Source of the DNA: Rhodopseudomonas sp.
GTDB lineage: Bacteria; Pseudomonadota; Alphaproteobacteria; Rhizobiales; Xanthobacteraceae
Direction of reading: 5' to 3'
DNA length: 64,000 nt
NCBI RefSeq assembly: GCF_013377015.1
Contig: NZ_JACABA010000007.1
Location: forward strand, 121,695 to 185,694
Below, piece after piece: positions 27,644-39,417 of this stretch. A program made the position numbers and the translations under genes. Below the pieces are notes generated by a model. It was given only the letters and a program-made list of their open reading frames with translations. It ran no database searches and was not told the origin of the DNA. Position 1 is the first letter of the stretch; the number at the start of each line of letters is the position of its first letter.

Positions 27644-28771
27644 TTAAAGCGGCACCCGCGCGAACAAGGTGGTGCCGCCGCCGGCGCTGGACTCCAGTTC
27701 GAGCACCCCGTGCACGAGCATGAGGCGCTCTCGCATCCCGAGCACTCCGAGGCGTTTCGCCCCGGCATCAGACTGCGTCGAATCGCCGGACACGCCGCGG
27801 CCGTCATCCTCGATGATACAGATCACTTCGTTGTCCCTGACCTCCAGGATGATTCCGATGTGCTTGGCTTCGGCGTGTCGCACCACGTTGGTGATCGCTT
27901 CCTGAACGACACGATAGAGGGCACTCTCGACATCGGGCGCCAATCGGCGGTTACCCAAAGCCAGGTGCAGATCGAAGGTCAGGCCAGAATGCCTGCCCCA
28001 CTCGGCAGCGAGCTGGCTGATCGCAGTCTCGAGACCCAGATCGTCGAGCGAAGCCGGCCGGATCTCCCACGCCAGCCGGTGCAGATCGGCACTCATGCGC
28101 CTGGTGACCCCCCTCAGCTCGGCGGCCTTCTGGGCGAGTTCGCACCCCAAAACAGGGCAGTGTTCCAGCGCTCCCAGACCGAGTTGCAGCAACGTGACCG
28201 ACTGGCCGATGTTGTCATGCAATTCCCGGGTGATTCTCCGGCGCTCGGCTTCCTGCTCGGAGACGGTGCGACCGAGTACATTTGAGAGTTCAGCTTCGAC
28301 ATTTTTGCGCCGCTCGGTTTCGAGCTTCAGTTCGTCAACGACCGCCCGGGTCTGGGCCAGGCGCTGTGCAATTTCAGCAACCTTTTGTGCGTGGCGCGTG
28401 GCGTAGCGCACCGCGCGATCGAGAATGACGGCATCGAACTCGCCCTTCGCCAGATAGTCGTTGGCGCCGATTTCGGTAGCGGCTGCGTCAACTGCGGCGT
28501 TGCCATACGCCGTGAGCAGGATGATGGGCTTCATCAGGCCACGCTCACGCGCGGATCGGATGAGATCTAGCCCGCTGTCCGGGCCGAGCTTGAAATCAAT
28601 GAGGTAGACCTCATGCTGATCGCTTTGGAGGGCCGCGAGCCCTTCCGCAAAGCTCGAGGCCCAGTCCAAGCGGTAACGCGGTGCGGCTATCTTTTGCAGC
28701 ATTCGGTCCAGCGACCGATACTCGATTTCCGCATCGTCGACGAGCAGTGCGTTGATGGTTCCACCACTCAT
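27644..28771 (-). CDS. REC-histidine kinase (HisKA_3/NarX-type) of phytochrome operon
   Basis: A 375-residue soluble hybrid with the receiver first. Residues 1-125 are a REC domain with VDDAEIEY and phospho-acceptor D59 in YLIDFKLG. A coiled linker is followed by a HisKA_3 dimerisation motif ERRRITRELHDNIGQSVTLL with H185, and an HATPase domain (ALYRVVQEAITNVVRHA, then IIEDDGRGV). It probably relays phosphate from the bacteriophytochromes to an unidentified partner. Its ATG overlaps the stop of the upstream REC gene as ATGA, so it is the last cistron of a four-gene operon. A REC-HK fusion in this order resembles what I recall for R. palustris RPA3018. Confidence 0.9.
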   Translation of the reverse strand: MSGGTINALLVDDAEIEYRSLDRMLQKIAAPRYRLDWASSFAEGLAALQSDQHEVYLIDFKLGPDSGLDLIRSARERGLMKPIILLTAYGNAAVDAAATEIGANDYLAKGEFDAVILDRAVRYATRHAQKVAEIAQRLAQTRAVVDELKLETERRKNVEAELSNVLGRTVSEQEAERRRITRELHDNIGQSVTLLQLGLGALEHCPVLGCELAQKAAELRGVTRRMSADLHRLAWEIRPASLDDLGLETAISQLAAEWGRHSGLTFDLHLALGNRRLAPDVESALYRVVQEAITNVVRHAEAKHIGIILEVRDNEVICIIEDDGRGVSGDSTQSDAGAKRLGVLGMRERLMLVHGVLELESSAGGGTTLFARVPL

Positions 28772-29234
28772 GACAGCGATGTTTCCACGACCGGCAGCGA
28801 CGCAGTCACCATCCAGAATTGCCACAGCGAGGTGATCTTGGCCACATAGTCTGGAATGTTGGCGGGCTTGACAAGATAGGCATTGATACCGATCGAGTAC
28901 GCTTCCGTGATGTGCTTCTGACTCTCGGACGTCGACAGGGCGATCACCGGCAAATGCCGGAGAGTTTCGTCGGCACGTAGAATGTGGATCACCTTGCGCC
29001 CGTCGAGACGCGGCATGTTGAGATCGAGAAGAATCAGAGCAGGCGTCGGCGCGGACAACTCTTCCGCAAAGTTCCCGCGACGATACAGATAGTCCAGCAT
29101 CTGCTCGCCGTCGCCGACGAAATGCAAATCGGCGGTTATTCCGGCCCGCGAGAAGACCTCCTTCAGGATCATCTTGTCGTAGTTGTGATCCTCGGCGACC
29201 AGCACAGTCGGCACGGTGTTATCACGATGCATAC

Positions 29235-29238
<4 letters not shown>
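28768..29238 (-). CDS. Single-domain response regulator (Rcp1-like) of phytochrome operon
   Basis: A 156-residue stand-alone receiver. The acidic pocket is VLVAEDHNYD, the phospho-acceptor is D72 in ILLDLNMPRLDGRKV, and the conserved Thr/Ser and Lys are in ALSTSESQ and LVKPANI. The long alpha4-type insertion and the NYDKMIL start fit the receivers that sit beside bacteriophytochromes. It has no output domain and therefore passes phosphate on or titrates it. Both ends overlap their neighbours by the four bases ATGA, giving translational coupling with the phytochrome upstream and the REC-kinase downstream. Confidence 0.92.
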
Positions 29239-31576
<2,338 letters not shown>

Positions 31577-31580
<4 letters not shown>

Positions 31581-33886
31581 GTTGAGCGCCGATCCGCTGC
31601 AAGCGAATTATTTTCAGCCGGCTTCGCCAGGGTGAACCAGAACGTGGAGCCGATGCCGGGCACGGTTTCGACGCCGACCGAACCGCCGTGGCGCTGCACG
31701 ATCTTGCGACAGATCGCGAGCCCGATTCCGCTGCCTTCATATTCGTCAGGTCCGTGCAGGCGCTGAAAGGGCTCGAAGATTTGTTCGGCATATTTCGGAT
31801 CGAAGCCGATGCCGTTGTCGCTGACGCAAATCCGCGTGGCAGAAGCCCTTGTCCCGTCGCCACGATACTCCTCCTCGTGCCATGCCGAGGCGAAGATGCG
31901 GATACGGCACGGCCGCGCCGGATGGCGATACTTGATCGCGTTCGATACCAGATTCTGCAGCACCTGGCGCATCTGGTTGCGGTCGCAAGACACAATCGGC
32001 AGAGCGTCGATCTCCACGGTCGCCGCCGCCTCATCGATCCGCTGGTGCAGGTCGGCAACCACTTCTTGCGCAATCTCCTGCAGTGACGCCGGCGCGAATG
32101 GTTTCGCCTGCTGTCCGACTTGGGAGAATTCGGCGAGGTCATTGATCAGGTTACGCAGTCGCCGTGACGAACTCTCGATCCCGCTGACCAGGTTTCGAAG
32201 CCGCTCGTCGCCGATCGGACGGATCGATTCACCCAGCATGCCGGCAAACGCTTCAATGTGACGAAGTGGCTCCTTGATGTCGTGCGAAGCGACGTGAGCG
32301 AATGCCTCCAGTTCCTCGTTGCTTCGCGCGAGCTGCGTGTTCACGCGCTCGAGCTTCTCGGTGTTGCGGAGAATAACGTCGATGACAAGGTCGCGAATTT
32401 CAACGGCTGCTGCAATCTCGTGGCTCTGCCAAGGGATGGCCCGGCCGCGGGTTTCCTCGGTCCAGGACGCAAATGATTTTCGAGGACTGAGGCGCAATTC
32501 TCCCTGCCCGGCGATAACAGGCTTGTCGGGGTTTCCGGCCCAGTAAACGGTTTGAGCGACCTCTGGCCGAAACCACAGCATTACGCGGCGTGGCGGCGAG
32601 CGGGACAACGGAACGGCCAGCACCCCGCTGGCCACATAGGTATAGGCGGCTGCTTCAGGCAGGATGGCGGACAGCCGGTCAGTCTGAAACAACTCGGCAT
32701 CGTCGGTCCCTCCAACCAGATTGACGAGGCTTTCGATCTCCGCTTCGGACGGCGTGGTGCCAAGAGTCATGATGCCCTCCTGGCTATGGAGGCAAAGACC
32801 TGAAGCCCCCATCAGCTCGAGCAGAGCTTCGCTGTTGCGCACCAATCCTGCGCGATGATCGTGTAGTTGCTCGATGTCGCTGATCAGACTGCGTTGGATT
32901 GCCTTGCCTTTCAGGGTCTGACGGGTAACCGTTTCCTCTTCCATCACGCCGATCTGCCAGGCGAGGACCTGCGCCACCAGTTCAGATGCTTGGCGAGCAT
33001 CGGGGCCGACATGGCGCGGTTCGCGATTGTGGCAGGCAATCAAACCCCACAATCTGTCGCCACGCATGATCGAGATCGACATGGTGCCACGCATCCCGAT
33101 GTTGCGCATGTATTCGAGATGGATCGGCGACACGCTGCGCAACACCGCCAGGCTGAGATCGATCGGTCGGCCGGTACGGGGGTTGAGGTTGGGAAGAATC
33201 GGGGCCGGCAGGTAGTTGATGTCGGGAATGATGCGGAGCGGGTTGAGCGCATAGAGCTTACGGGCCTGAACCGGAATGTCCGAGGGCGGAAAGTGCAGCC
33301 CCAGGAACGATTCGACCGCCTCTATGCGGTCCTCGGCGATCACCTGACCGCTGAAGTCCGCGGCGAAACGGTAGACCTTGACGCGGTCAAAGCCGGTGAT
33401 CCGACGCACTTCGCGCGCCGCCGCCGCGCAGGCGTCGTCCAATGTCTTCGCGGCTTGCAGCCTCTTGATGGCTCCGCTGGTGCGGCCGAAGAAGGCGTGC
33501 GAGTCGGCGAGGTCTTTCTCAGGAATCTCGAGTTCTATGAACGTCAAACCCTCGTTGCGGTGGATCAGGCCCATGAATTCCGCATCGACGCCCCGCGCGA
33601 AGCGCATCGCGATCGGCGAACCCACGCTGACGCCGGGCTCGCCCAGCAACTCGCGCAACCTCGCCGTGCTGCCGGCATCGAACACGTCGGCCAGAGACCC
33701 GCCGAGCACATCATCGGGCCGGAACGGGGCGAACTGTGGCAGATTTGAGCTGACGCTGACGGTCTGGAAGCTGTCTTCCGCAAAGGCGATCAAAACGCCA
33801 TGCGGTTGAATGGCCCCCGGAATATGAATCGGTTCGCGATCGCAATTCGTGAGGTCTACCGTGTCCGGTACCGGACGGTCATTCAT
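31577..33886 (-). CDS. Bacteriophytochrome histidine kinase (first)
   Basis: A 769-residue red/far-red photoreceptor kinase with PAS-GAF-PHY-HisKA-HATPase order. The chromophore Cys is C15 in LTNCDREPIHIPGAIQPHG, the GAF signature is FPPSDIPVQARKLY, and the PHY tongue has a standard PRKSF (P468). The phospho-acceptor stretch is HVASHDIKEPLRHIEAFAG and the ATP lid is DNGIGFDPKYAEQIFEPFQ. ATG 33886 is chosen over a TTG at 33916. It heads the operon and should autophosphorylate and pass phosphate to the downstream receivers in a light-dependent way. No light-harvesting or bacteriochlorophyll gene lies in the window, so its target is unknown. Confidence 0.93.
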
Positions 33887-34074
33887 TTCAATCTCACGGT
33901 CGGAGAGTTCGCACAACTTTTCATTTTGATCCGACTCGCAGTTTCTCCTTTGATTTCGCTCAATAAGCCGAACTCAAGACGAGCGAGACGGCGGCCACAA
34001 CGCGCGCGCGAATTCCACGCTCTCGCTACGGGACGGCAACTTCAAAATAGTCTCGCAGGCATTTCCGAAAAGGG

Positions 34075-34181
34075 GTCAAAAGGCGACCTGATGGCCCCAT
34101 AAGGCCTCTTCCGTTGTACCCTCAGGACCGGACATAGCCGACCGGGCGGGTCAAGGCGGTTTCGTGCCAACAGCGGAAGCC
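34075..34181. repeat. Direct repeat, copy 1, 3' of cyclase-TPR gene
   Basis: About 105 bases (GTCAAAAGGCGACCTGATGG ... TTCGTGCCAACAGCGGAAG) recur at 36115-36221 with a handful of changes. Each copy lies just past the stop of a cyclase-TPR gene, in the same orientation. The rest of 33887-34215 is the phytochrome operon leader and shows no gene. Confidence 0.8.
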
Positions 34182-34215
34182 GCGGCCCTATCCGATCACT
34201 CGTCGGCAAGCGACG

Positions 34216-36030
34216 TCAGCCCTCCGGCACCCCCGCTAGTCGCATGCCCTCAACCAGGCGTTCGCGTCCGGCACGGTACGTCGGATTGTCACTGTATGCA
34301 TACGTAACATCACGGTAGCGTCGTATGGTGAAACGCGGATCGAGCGCAAGACCCGCATTCACGGCTGCCCGAGCCTCGTCCAGTTTTCCCAGTCGTGCGA
34401 GTACGGCGGCGAGATCGAAATGCCTGACGGAATAATTCGGGTTTGCGTCGAGACCCCGGCGTATCCAGACGACCGCATCAGTTTCGGCGTTTAGTTGCGC
34501 CTTGGCGAGGCCGATCCAAGCCCACCATCGAGTAGCCAAGGTGTCGCGGGGAGAAACGCGGAACGCCTCGTTGATGTGAGTCTCGGTTTCTTCGCCCCGA
34601 CCAAGAAGATACTTAGCGTAGCCGATAAGCGCGTGGGCGCGGGCCAAATTTCGATCCAGAGCCAACGCATGCTCAAGTTCAGCGATGCCCTGAGCAGCAC
34701 GTCCCGTAAATATTTGCACAGCTCCCAAAATGTAATGAGCAGAAGCATGGTTCGGTGCGAGGGATACCACCTTGGTTATAGTTGTCTCTGCCGCCGCAAA
34801 CCGCGCTAACCAATCGTCGGTCATAACCGCAACCCCAATTGACCAATCGACCCGCGCCAAACCGACCATCGCCTCGACATTTTCGGGATCCAGCGAAACG
34901 GCCTGCTCGAAAAAGCTTTGAGCTCTTGCCATGCAATCGGGAGTCAGCCCCTTGTTGAGCCAAGCCCTTCCCTGGAAGACCAAGTCCACCGCTTCTGGGT
35001 GCGGTGAACGCTCCGCTCGGCGGGCTTCGGCGGCAATCAATTCGGCGTCGAGCGTGTTCGCGAGCCTCGATACAATCTCGTCCTGCATATCGAAGAGGTC
35101 GGCAAGGGGCTTGTCAAAACGTTCTGCCCATAGGTGATTGCCGGTTTCGGCATCGATCAGCTGCACGTTCATCCGAAGACGGTTGCCAGCACGTTGCACA
35201 GAGCCCTCAAGTACATAGCGGACATTCAGCTCACGTCCCAATTTCTTTATGTCAACGGCTTTTCCCTTGAAGGTGAATGCGGTGTTGCGCGCTATCACGA
35301 ACGCGCCAGCGATGCGCGATAAGTCCGTGGTCAGGCTCTCGGTCAGCCCGTCCACGAAATACTCTTGCTCGGAATCGATCCCGATATTCGTGAACGGCAG
35401 CACGACAATGGAAAGACGTGGAGTTGAGACTACTTTCGGCTCAAAAGATGCCTTAGGTTCGCTTAATGACGAACCTAATTGTCCTGCAAAAGGGTTTCGA
35501 TCAGTCAACTGAACCCGCCACGCCTGCACTGGCTCGACGATATTCTTGAGGAACTGTGGTCCTATATCGTCACAGACAAAGTCAACCTTGCCCCGGACCT
35601 GCCGAAAGGCATCATTAGACATGCAGACCCCGCCCGGCTCGGCGATGCCCTCAAGGCGGGCAGCAACGTTGACGCCATCTCCGAAGATGTCGTCGTCATC
35701 GATCATGATGTCCCCGACGTGGATGCCGATCCGGAACTGGATCCTTTGGTCCGGCGGCACAGATGCATTCTGGTTGGCAATGCCATTCTGGATTTCAACT
35801 GCACCGCGTACCGCATCCACGGCGCTGGCAAACTCGACCAACATGCCATCGCCGGTCGTCTTGACGATCCGACCTCGATGGGCGGCAATGGTCGGGTCAA
35901 CAAGGGCCTTTCTGACGCCCTTTAGCCTGGCCAGCGTGCCTTCCTCGTCAACGCCCATAAGACGGCTATATCCGGCCACATCCGCCGCCAACACCGCCGC
36001 CAGTCGTCGTTCCACGCGCTCGGCGGTCAA
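34216..36030 (-). CDS. Class III nucleotide cyclase with TPR-type C-terminus
   Basis: A 604-residue cytoplasmic protein. The N-terminal cyclase domain (residues 1-180) starts ERRLAAVLAADVAGYSRLMG, with metal Asp residues in AADVAGYS and TTGDGMLVEF. A FlgO/TolB-type segment with LSIVVLPFTNIGIDSEQEYF, FVDGLTESLTTDLSRIAGAF and YVLEGSVQRAGNRLRM follows, and the last 250 residues are TPR-like helical repeats (AAETTITKVVSLAPNHASA). The domain set is characteristic of rhizobial cyclase-TPR proteins. The start is a TTG at 36030 preceded by GGGGTG. It is a tandem paralog of the next gene. Product cAMP is assumed. The input signal is unknown. Confidence 0.9.
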   Translation of the reverse strand: MTAERVERRLAAVLAADVAGYSRLMGVDEEGTLARLKGVRKALVDPTIAAHRGRIVKTTGDGMLVEFASAVDAVRGAVEIQNGIANQNASVPPDQRIQFRIGIHVGDIMIDDDDIFGDGVNVAARLEGIAEPGGVCMSNDAFRQVRGKVDFVCDDIGPQFLKNIVEPVQAWRVQLTDRNPFAGQLGSSLSEPKASFEPKVVSTPRLSIVVLPFTNIGIDSEQEYFVDGLTESLTTDLSRIAGAFVIARNTAFTFKGKAVDIKKLGRELNVRYVLEGSVQRAGNRLRMNVQLIDAETGNHLWAERFDKPLADLFDMQDEIVSRLANTLDAELIAAEARRAERSPHPEAVDLVFQGRAWLNKGLTPDCMARAQSFFEQAVSLDPENVEAMVGLARVDWSIGVAVMTDDWLARFAAAETTITKVVSLAPNHASAHYILGAVQIFTGRAAQGIAELEHALALDRNLARAHALIGYAKYLLGRGEETETHINEAFRVSPRDTLATRWWAWIGLAKAQLNAETDAVVWIRRGLDANPNYSVRHFDLAAVLARLGKLDEARAAVNAGLALDPRFTIRRYRDVTYAYSDNPTYRAGRERLVEGMRLAGVPEG

Positions 36031-36114
36031 TGAACACCCCTGGACTTTGTGAGTTCAGCCCTACGCATCAAAGCATATCGGGCCGCTGTTGGACTAGGGC
36101 CGACTTCCGATGCG

Positions 36115-36221
36115 AGTCAAAAGGCGATCTGATGGCCACACAAGGCCTCTTCCGTTGTACCCTCACGACCGGACATGGCCGACCGGGCGGGTCAAGTCGG
36201 TTTCGTGCCAACACCGGAAGT
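36115..36221. repeat. Direct repeat, copy 2, 3' of cyclase-TPR gene
   Basis: The second copy of the 105-base repeat described at 34075-34181, in the gap between the two cyclase genes. Together they suggest that gene and 3' flank were duplicated as one unit, or that the repeat is itself a dispersed element. Confidence 0.8.
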
Positions 36222-36255
36222 CGACACCTGCCGTGTTCGTGTCCGGGCCGCTCGC

Positions 36256-38019
36256 CTATTCCGGCAGACCGGCCGTTCGCAAAGCCTCGTCCAGTTTGAA
36301 GCGAAATTCGGCCTTGCGGAGCGGAAACATCTCTCGGGCACGCGCCAAGCGGAGGTTGGGATCAAGTTTGATCAGTTCCGCAGCCGCCACTCTCGCTTCG
36401 TCGATCTGTCCAGCCGCCACGCAGTTCGCGAGCAGTGATCCGAAGGCCTGAACGTTTGGATAGACGGTCGCCACACTCCTCGCAAGCGCGAGCCCCTCTT
36501 GATATCGGCCCTGAAGCCACAGCGCCCACGCTATGCCGGCAGATGAGCCTACTCTCATGGAATCCAGTGGACTGAAGCGGATCATTGATTGAAAGTTCTC
36601 GATTGCGCGTTCCGGCTCACACGCGATCACTGATATCCATCCGAAAGAAGAACGTGCAATGGCAAGATTTGGATTAAGTGTGAGCGCTTTCTCGACCATT
36701 GCGGCACCACGGTCGAATTCGTTCCCGAGGTGCACGAGAGTATGGCCGCATCGCGCCAGCACAAAGGCCTCTTCGCTGCCGATTTGTGCAGCGATGTTCG
36801 CAAGCCTGAGCGCCTCTGCGCGCATTTCAGCCGTCAAGGGTTCGCCTCCCACACCCTGCTGCATATGGAGTGTTATCGCCGCCATCGCGTATGCAGCAGC
36901 AAACTCCGGGTCCAGCTCAAATGCCTTCTTGAATAACTCGCGGGCCTCCACCCATGCCCTTTTGTAATGTTGAGCGAGACCCCGCAGGTAAAGGTCGTAG
37001 CTGTCCAGGCTGTTGGTTGACTTTTTCCGCGCACGCTCGATCTCGGCTTCTTCGATCTGCGGCGCAATCAAGCCTACGACCGTAGCGGTTATTTGATCCT
37101 GAAGATCGAATACATCATCCAGCGAACCGTCGAATTTGTCCGCCCAGAGATGCCTGTCGGTTGTCGCCTCAATCAGCTGGCCTGTGACACGAACGCGATT
37201 CCCGGATCTTCTTACACTGCCTTCGAGCACATAGCGCACACCGAGATCGCGACCGACTTGTCTAACATCAACCGCTTTGCCCTTGTAGGTAAAGCTCGAA
37301 TTGCGCGCGATCACGAACAGCGATTTGAATTTCGACAGCGCGGTGATGATGTCTTCGACCATGCCGTCGGCGAAGTATTCCTGATCGGGATCACCGCTCA
37401 TGTTCGTAAACGGCAAAACCGCAATCGACGGTTTATCGGGGATCGCGAGCGGCACCCAGGCATTCGACGACGCTGCAATGGGCGATACGCCCTTCGTACC
37501 TACGGCAAAAGTCCGAATTGGCTCTTCGATGTTCTTGACCTGCTGTGCGCCCAGATCAGTGAATGCAAAAGGCAGGATTTTTCTGACCTGATCGTGCGCT
37601 ACGCCAGAGATACAAGTGCCACCAGCACTGGCGAGGGTTTGCAGCCGTGCAGCGATATTGACGCCATCGCCAAACAGGTCACCGCCCTTCACCATCACAT
37701 CGCCAACATGAATGCCGATCCGAAAGTTAATGTGATGATCCGGTGAGAGGGCCGCATTGGCTTCGGCAAGGGCTGCCTGCGCCTCGACGGCGCACTGAAC
37801 GGCATCAACGGTGCTACCGAACTCGGCCAGTACGCTATCCCCAGCGGTATTGGCTATGCGGCCCCGGTGAGCGGAAATCAGGCCGTCGAGGATCGTGCGC
37901 CGTTGGGTCAATTCCCGCAGGGTACTGACCTCATTGGCCCCCATCAGGCGGCTGTATCCCTCGACATCGGCAGCGAAGATCGCGACTAACCTACGCTCTG
38001 CATCAATTGCTTTCGTCAA
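36256..38019 (-). CDS. Class III nucleotide cyclase with TPR-type C-terminus (paralog)
   Basis: A 587-residue paralog of the gene at 34216 with the same order: cyclase domain (ERRLVAIFAADVEGYSRLMG and TAGDSVLAEFGS carrying the metal Asp residues), middle segment (SIAVLPFTNMSGDPDQEYFA and YVLEGSVRRSGNRVRV), then TPR-like helices. Identity is clear but far from recent, so the duplication is old or one copy was acquired separately. The start is a TTG at 38019 preceded by AGGGGC, a rare start shared by both copies. It is probably the promoter-proximal gene of the pair, with 225 bases between them. The region 38020-38219 upstream shows no gene. Confidence 0.9.
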   Translation of the reverse strand: MTKAIDAERRLVAIFAADVEGYSRLMGANEVSTLRELTQRRTILDGLISAHRGRIANTAGDSVLAEFGSTVDAVQCAVEAQAALAEANAALSPDHHINFRIGIHVGDVMVKGGDLFGDGVNIAARLQTLASAGGTCISGVAHDQVRKILPFAFTDLGAQQVKNIEEPIRTFAVGTKGVSPIAASSNAWVPLAIPDKPSIAVLPFTNMSGDPDQEYFADGMVEDIITALSKFKSLFVIARNSSFTYKGKAVDVRQVGRDLGVRYVLEGSVRRSGNRVRVTGQLIEATTDRHLWADKFDGSLDDVFDLQDQITATVVGLIAPQIEEAEIERARKKSTNSLDSYDLYLRGLAQHYKRAWVEARELFKKAFELDPEFAAAYAMAAITLHMQQGVGGEPLTAEMRAEALRLANIAAQIGSEEAFVLARCGHTLVHLGNEFDRGAAMVEKALTLNPNLAIARSSFGWISVIACEPERAIENFQSMIRFSPLDSMRVGSSAGIAWALWLQGRYQEGLALARSVATVYPNVQAFGSLLANCVAAGQIDEARVAAAELIKLDPNLRLARAREMFPLRKAEFRFKLDEALRTAGLPE

Positions 38020-38219
38020 AACGTGCCCCTAACGCCCTGCTACAGCCTATCGCGGGACTGGGTGGCAGAACACCTCAAAAAAAATGCGATGAACCGGCGT
38101 GCCGGGCGAGGCTCCCATGTCCGAGTCGGGTCTTGGCGGACATGCGCCGGGTTCAATGGGGTGTCTGCTTTCCCCAAGACATCGGACCTCGCGATTTGTC
38201 AGGGCCCGCCCTCCCCGCG

Positions 38220-39368
38220 CTATCGCGTCCCACCTCGGGTCGCGAACACCGCGATGCCGAGCGCCAGCGCGATGAACGCCATCGACACGTAGCCGGTCTC
38301 GCGCAGCCATCCGCTGGCGAACAGCGCGCCACCAATCGCGGAGCCGACCGCCTGGCCGATATACAAGACCGAGGTGTTGAGCGACACCGTGGCGCTGGCC
38401 AGCGTCGGATCGGCGCCGACGAGGCGCACCTGCTGCATCGAATTGGTCGAGGCGAAGCCGAGCCCCCAGATGCCGACGCCGAACGCCATCACGGCGAAAC
38501 TGCCGGCGCCGAGCGTCCAGACGCTGGCGCCGGTGAGCAGCACGGCGATGAACAGCAACGAGGTGCGGTAGGCGCCCCAGATGTCGACGATCCGGCTGGC
38601 GACCATGTTGCCGACGAAGCCGCAGACGCCGTAGATCGCAAACACCAGGCCGATCGCATCGGCGCTGGCGGCGGTGAGCCGCGCCAGCAACGGGCCGAAG
38701 TAAGTGAACACGGCGAACTGGCCTGAGGTCTGTACCGCGGTCACCAGCAGCAGCATCAGGATCAGCCGGTTGCGCGCGACGGCGGTCCAGGTCTTCAGAT
38801 TGACCGGCGCGCCAGTCAAGCCGCCGGGCAGCCGCCAGGCCAGCAGCACGAAGCTCGCCGCCCCGATCAGCGCGACTCCGCCAAAGGCCGCGCGCCAGCC
38901 GTAGCGGCTGGCGATGAACGTCACCAGCGGCAGGCCGAACGCCACCGCCAGCGACCAGCCGAGAAACACATACGCCATGGTGCCGCCGCGCTTGTCCGGC
39001 GGCACCACCAAGGCGGCGGTGCCGGCAGCCTGCGGCGTGTACAGCGAGCCGATCGACAGCATGATGAGGCGGATGATCAGCAGCGCGGCGTAGCTCGGCG
39101 CCAACGCCGAAGCCAGATTGCTCAGTGCCAGCACCGCCAGCGTCGCGCCCAGCAAGGTGCGGCGCTCGATCCGGCTGGTCAGCCACGCCGTCAGCGGCGA
39201 GCCGATGCACAGCACCACCGCGCCGAAGGTAATCAGCAGGCCAGCGTCGCGGATGGTGACGCCGAGATCGGCGGACAATTCGCCCAGCATGCCGGCTGGC
39301 GCCAGAACCGAAGTTCCGGTGACAAAATTGCCGAGCATCAGGGCGGTGGGGGCATAGGAGCGGGACAT
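38220..39368 (-). CDS. MFS transporter (arabinose-efflux/DHA type)
   Basis: A 382-residue inner membrane carrier with 12 predicted helices. The loop-2 motif is GSPLTAWLTSRIERRTLLG, matching the MFS GxLaDrxGrr pattern, and helix 5 reads GWSLAVAFGLPLVTFIASR, typical of drug:H+ antiporter-1 and sugar-efflux members. ATG 39368 is taken because the upstream in-frame part is not hydrophobic. The substrate is unknown. It lies 49 bases past the stop of the patatin gene on the same strand and could be its operon partner. Confidence 0.88.
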   Translation of the reverse strand: MSRSYAPTALMLGNFVTGTSVLAPAGMLGELSADLGVTIRDAGLLITFGAVVLCIGSPLTAWLTSRIERRTLLGATLAVLALSNLASALAPSYAALLIIRLIMLSIGSLYTPQAAGTAALVVPPDKRGGTMAYVFLGWSLAVAFGLPLVTFIASRYGWRAAFGGVALIGAASFVLLAWRLPGGLTGAPVNLKTWTAVARNRLILMLLLVTAVQTSGQFAVFTYFGPLLARLTAASADAIGLVFAIYGVCGFVGNMVASRIVDIWGAYRTSLLFIAVLLTGASVWTLGAGSFAVMAFGVGIWGLGFASTNSMQQVRLVGADPTLASATVSLNTSVLYIGQAVGSAIGGALFASGWLRETGYVSMAFIALALGIAVFATRGGTR

Positions 39369-39417
39369 CGCCCCGATCAATAGCACCGCTTCAATGCAAT
39401 TGCATGTAAAATTCCGG

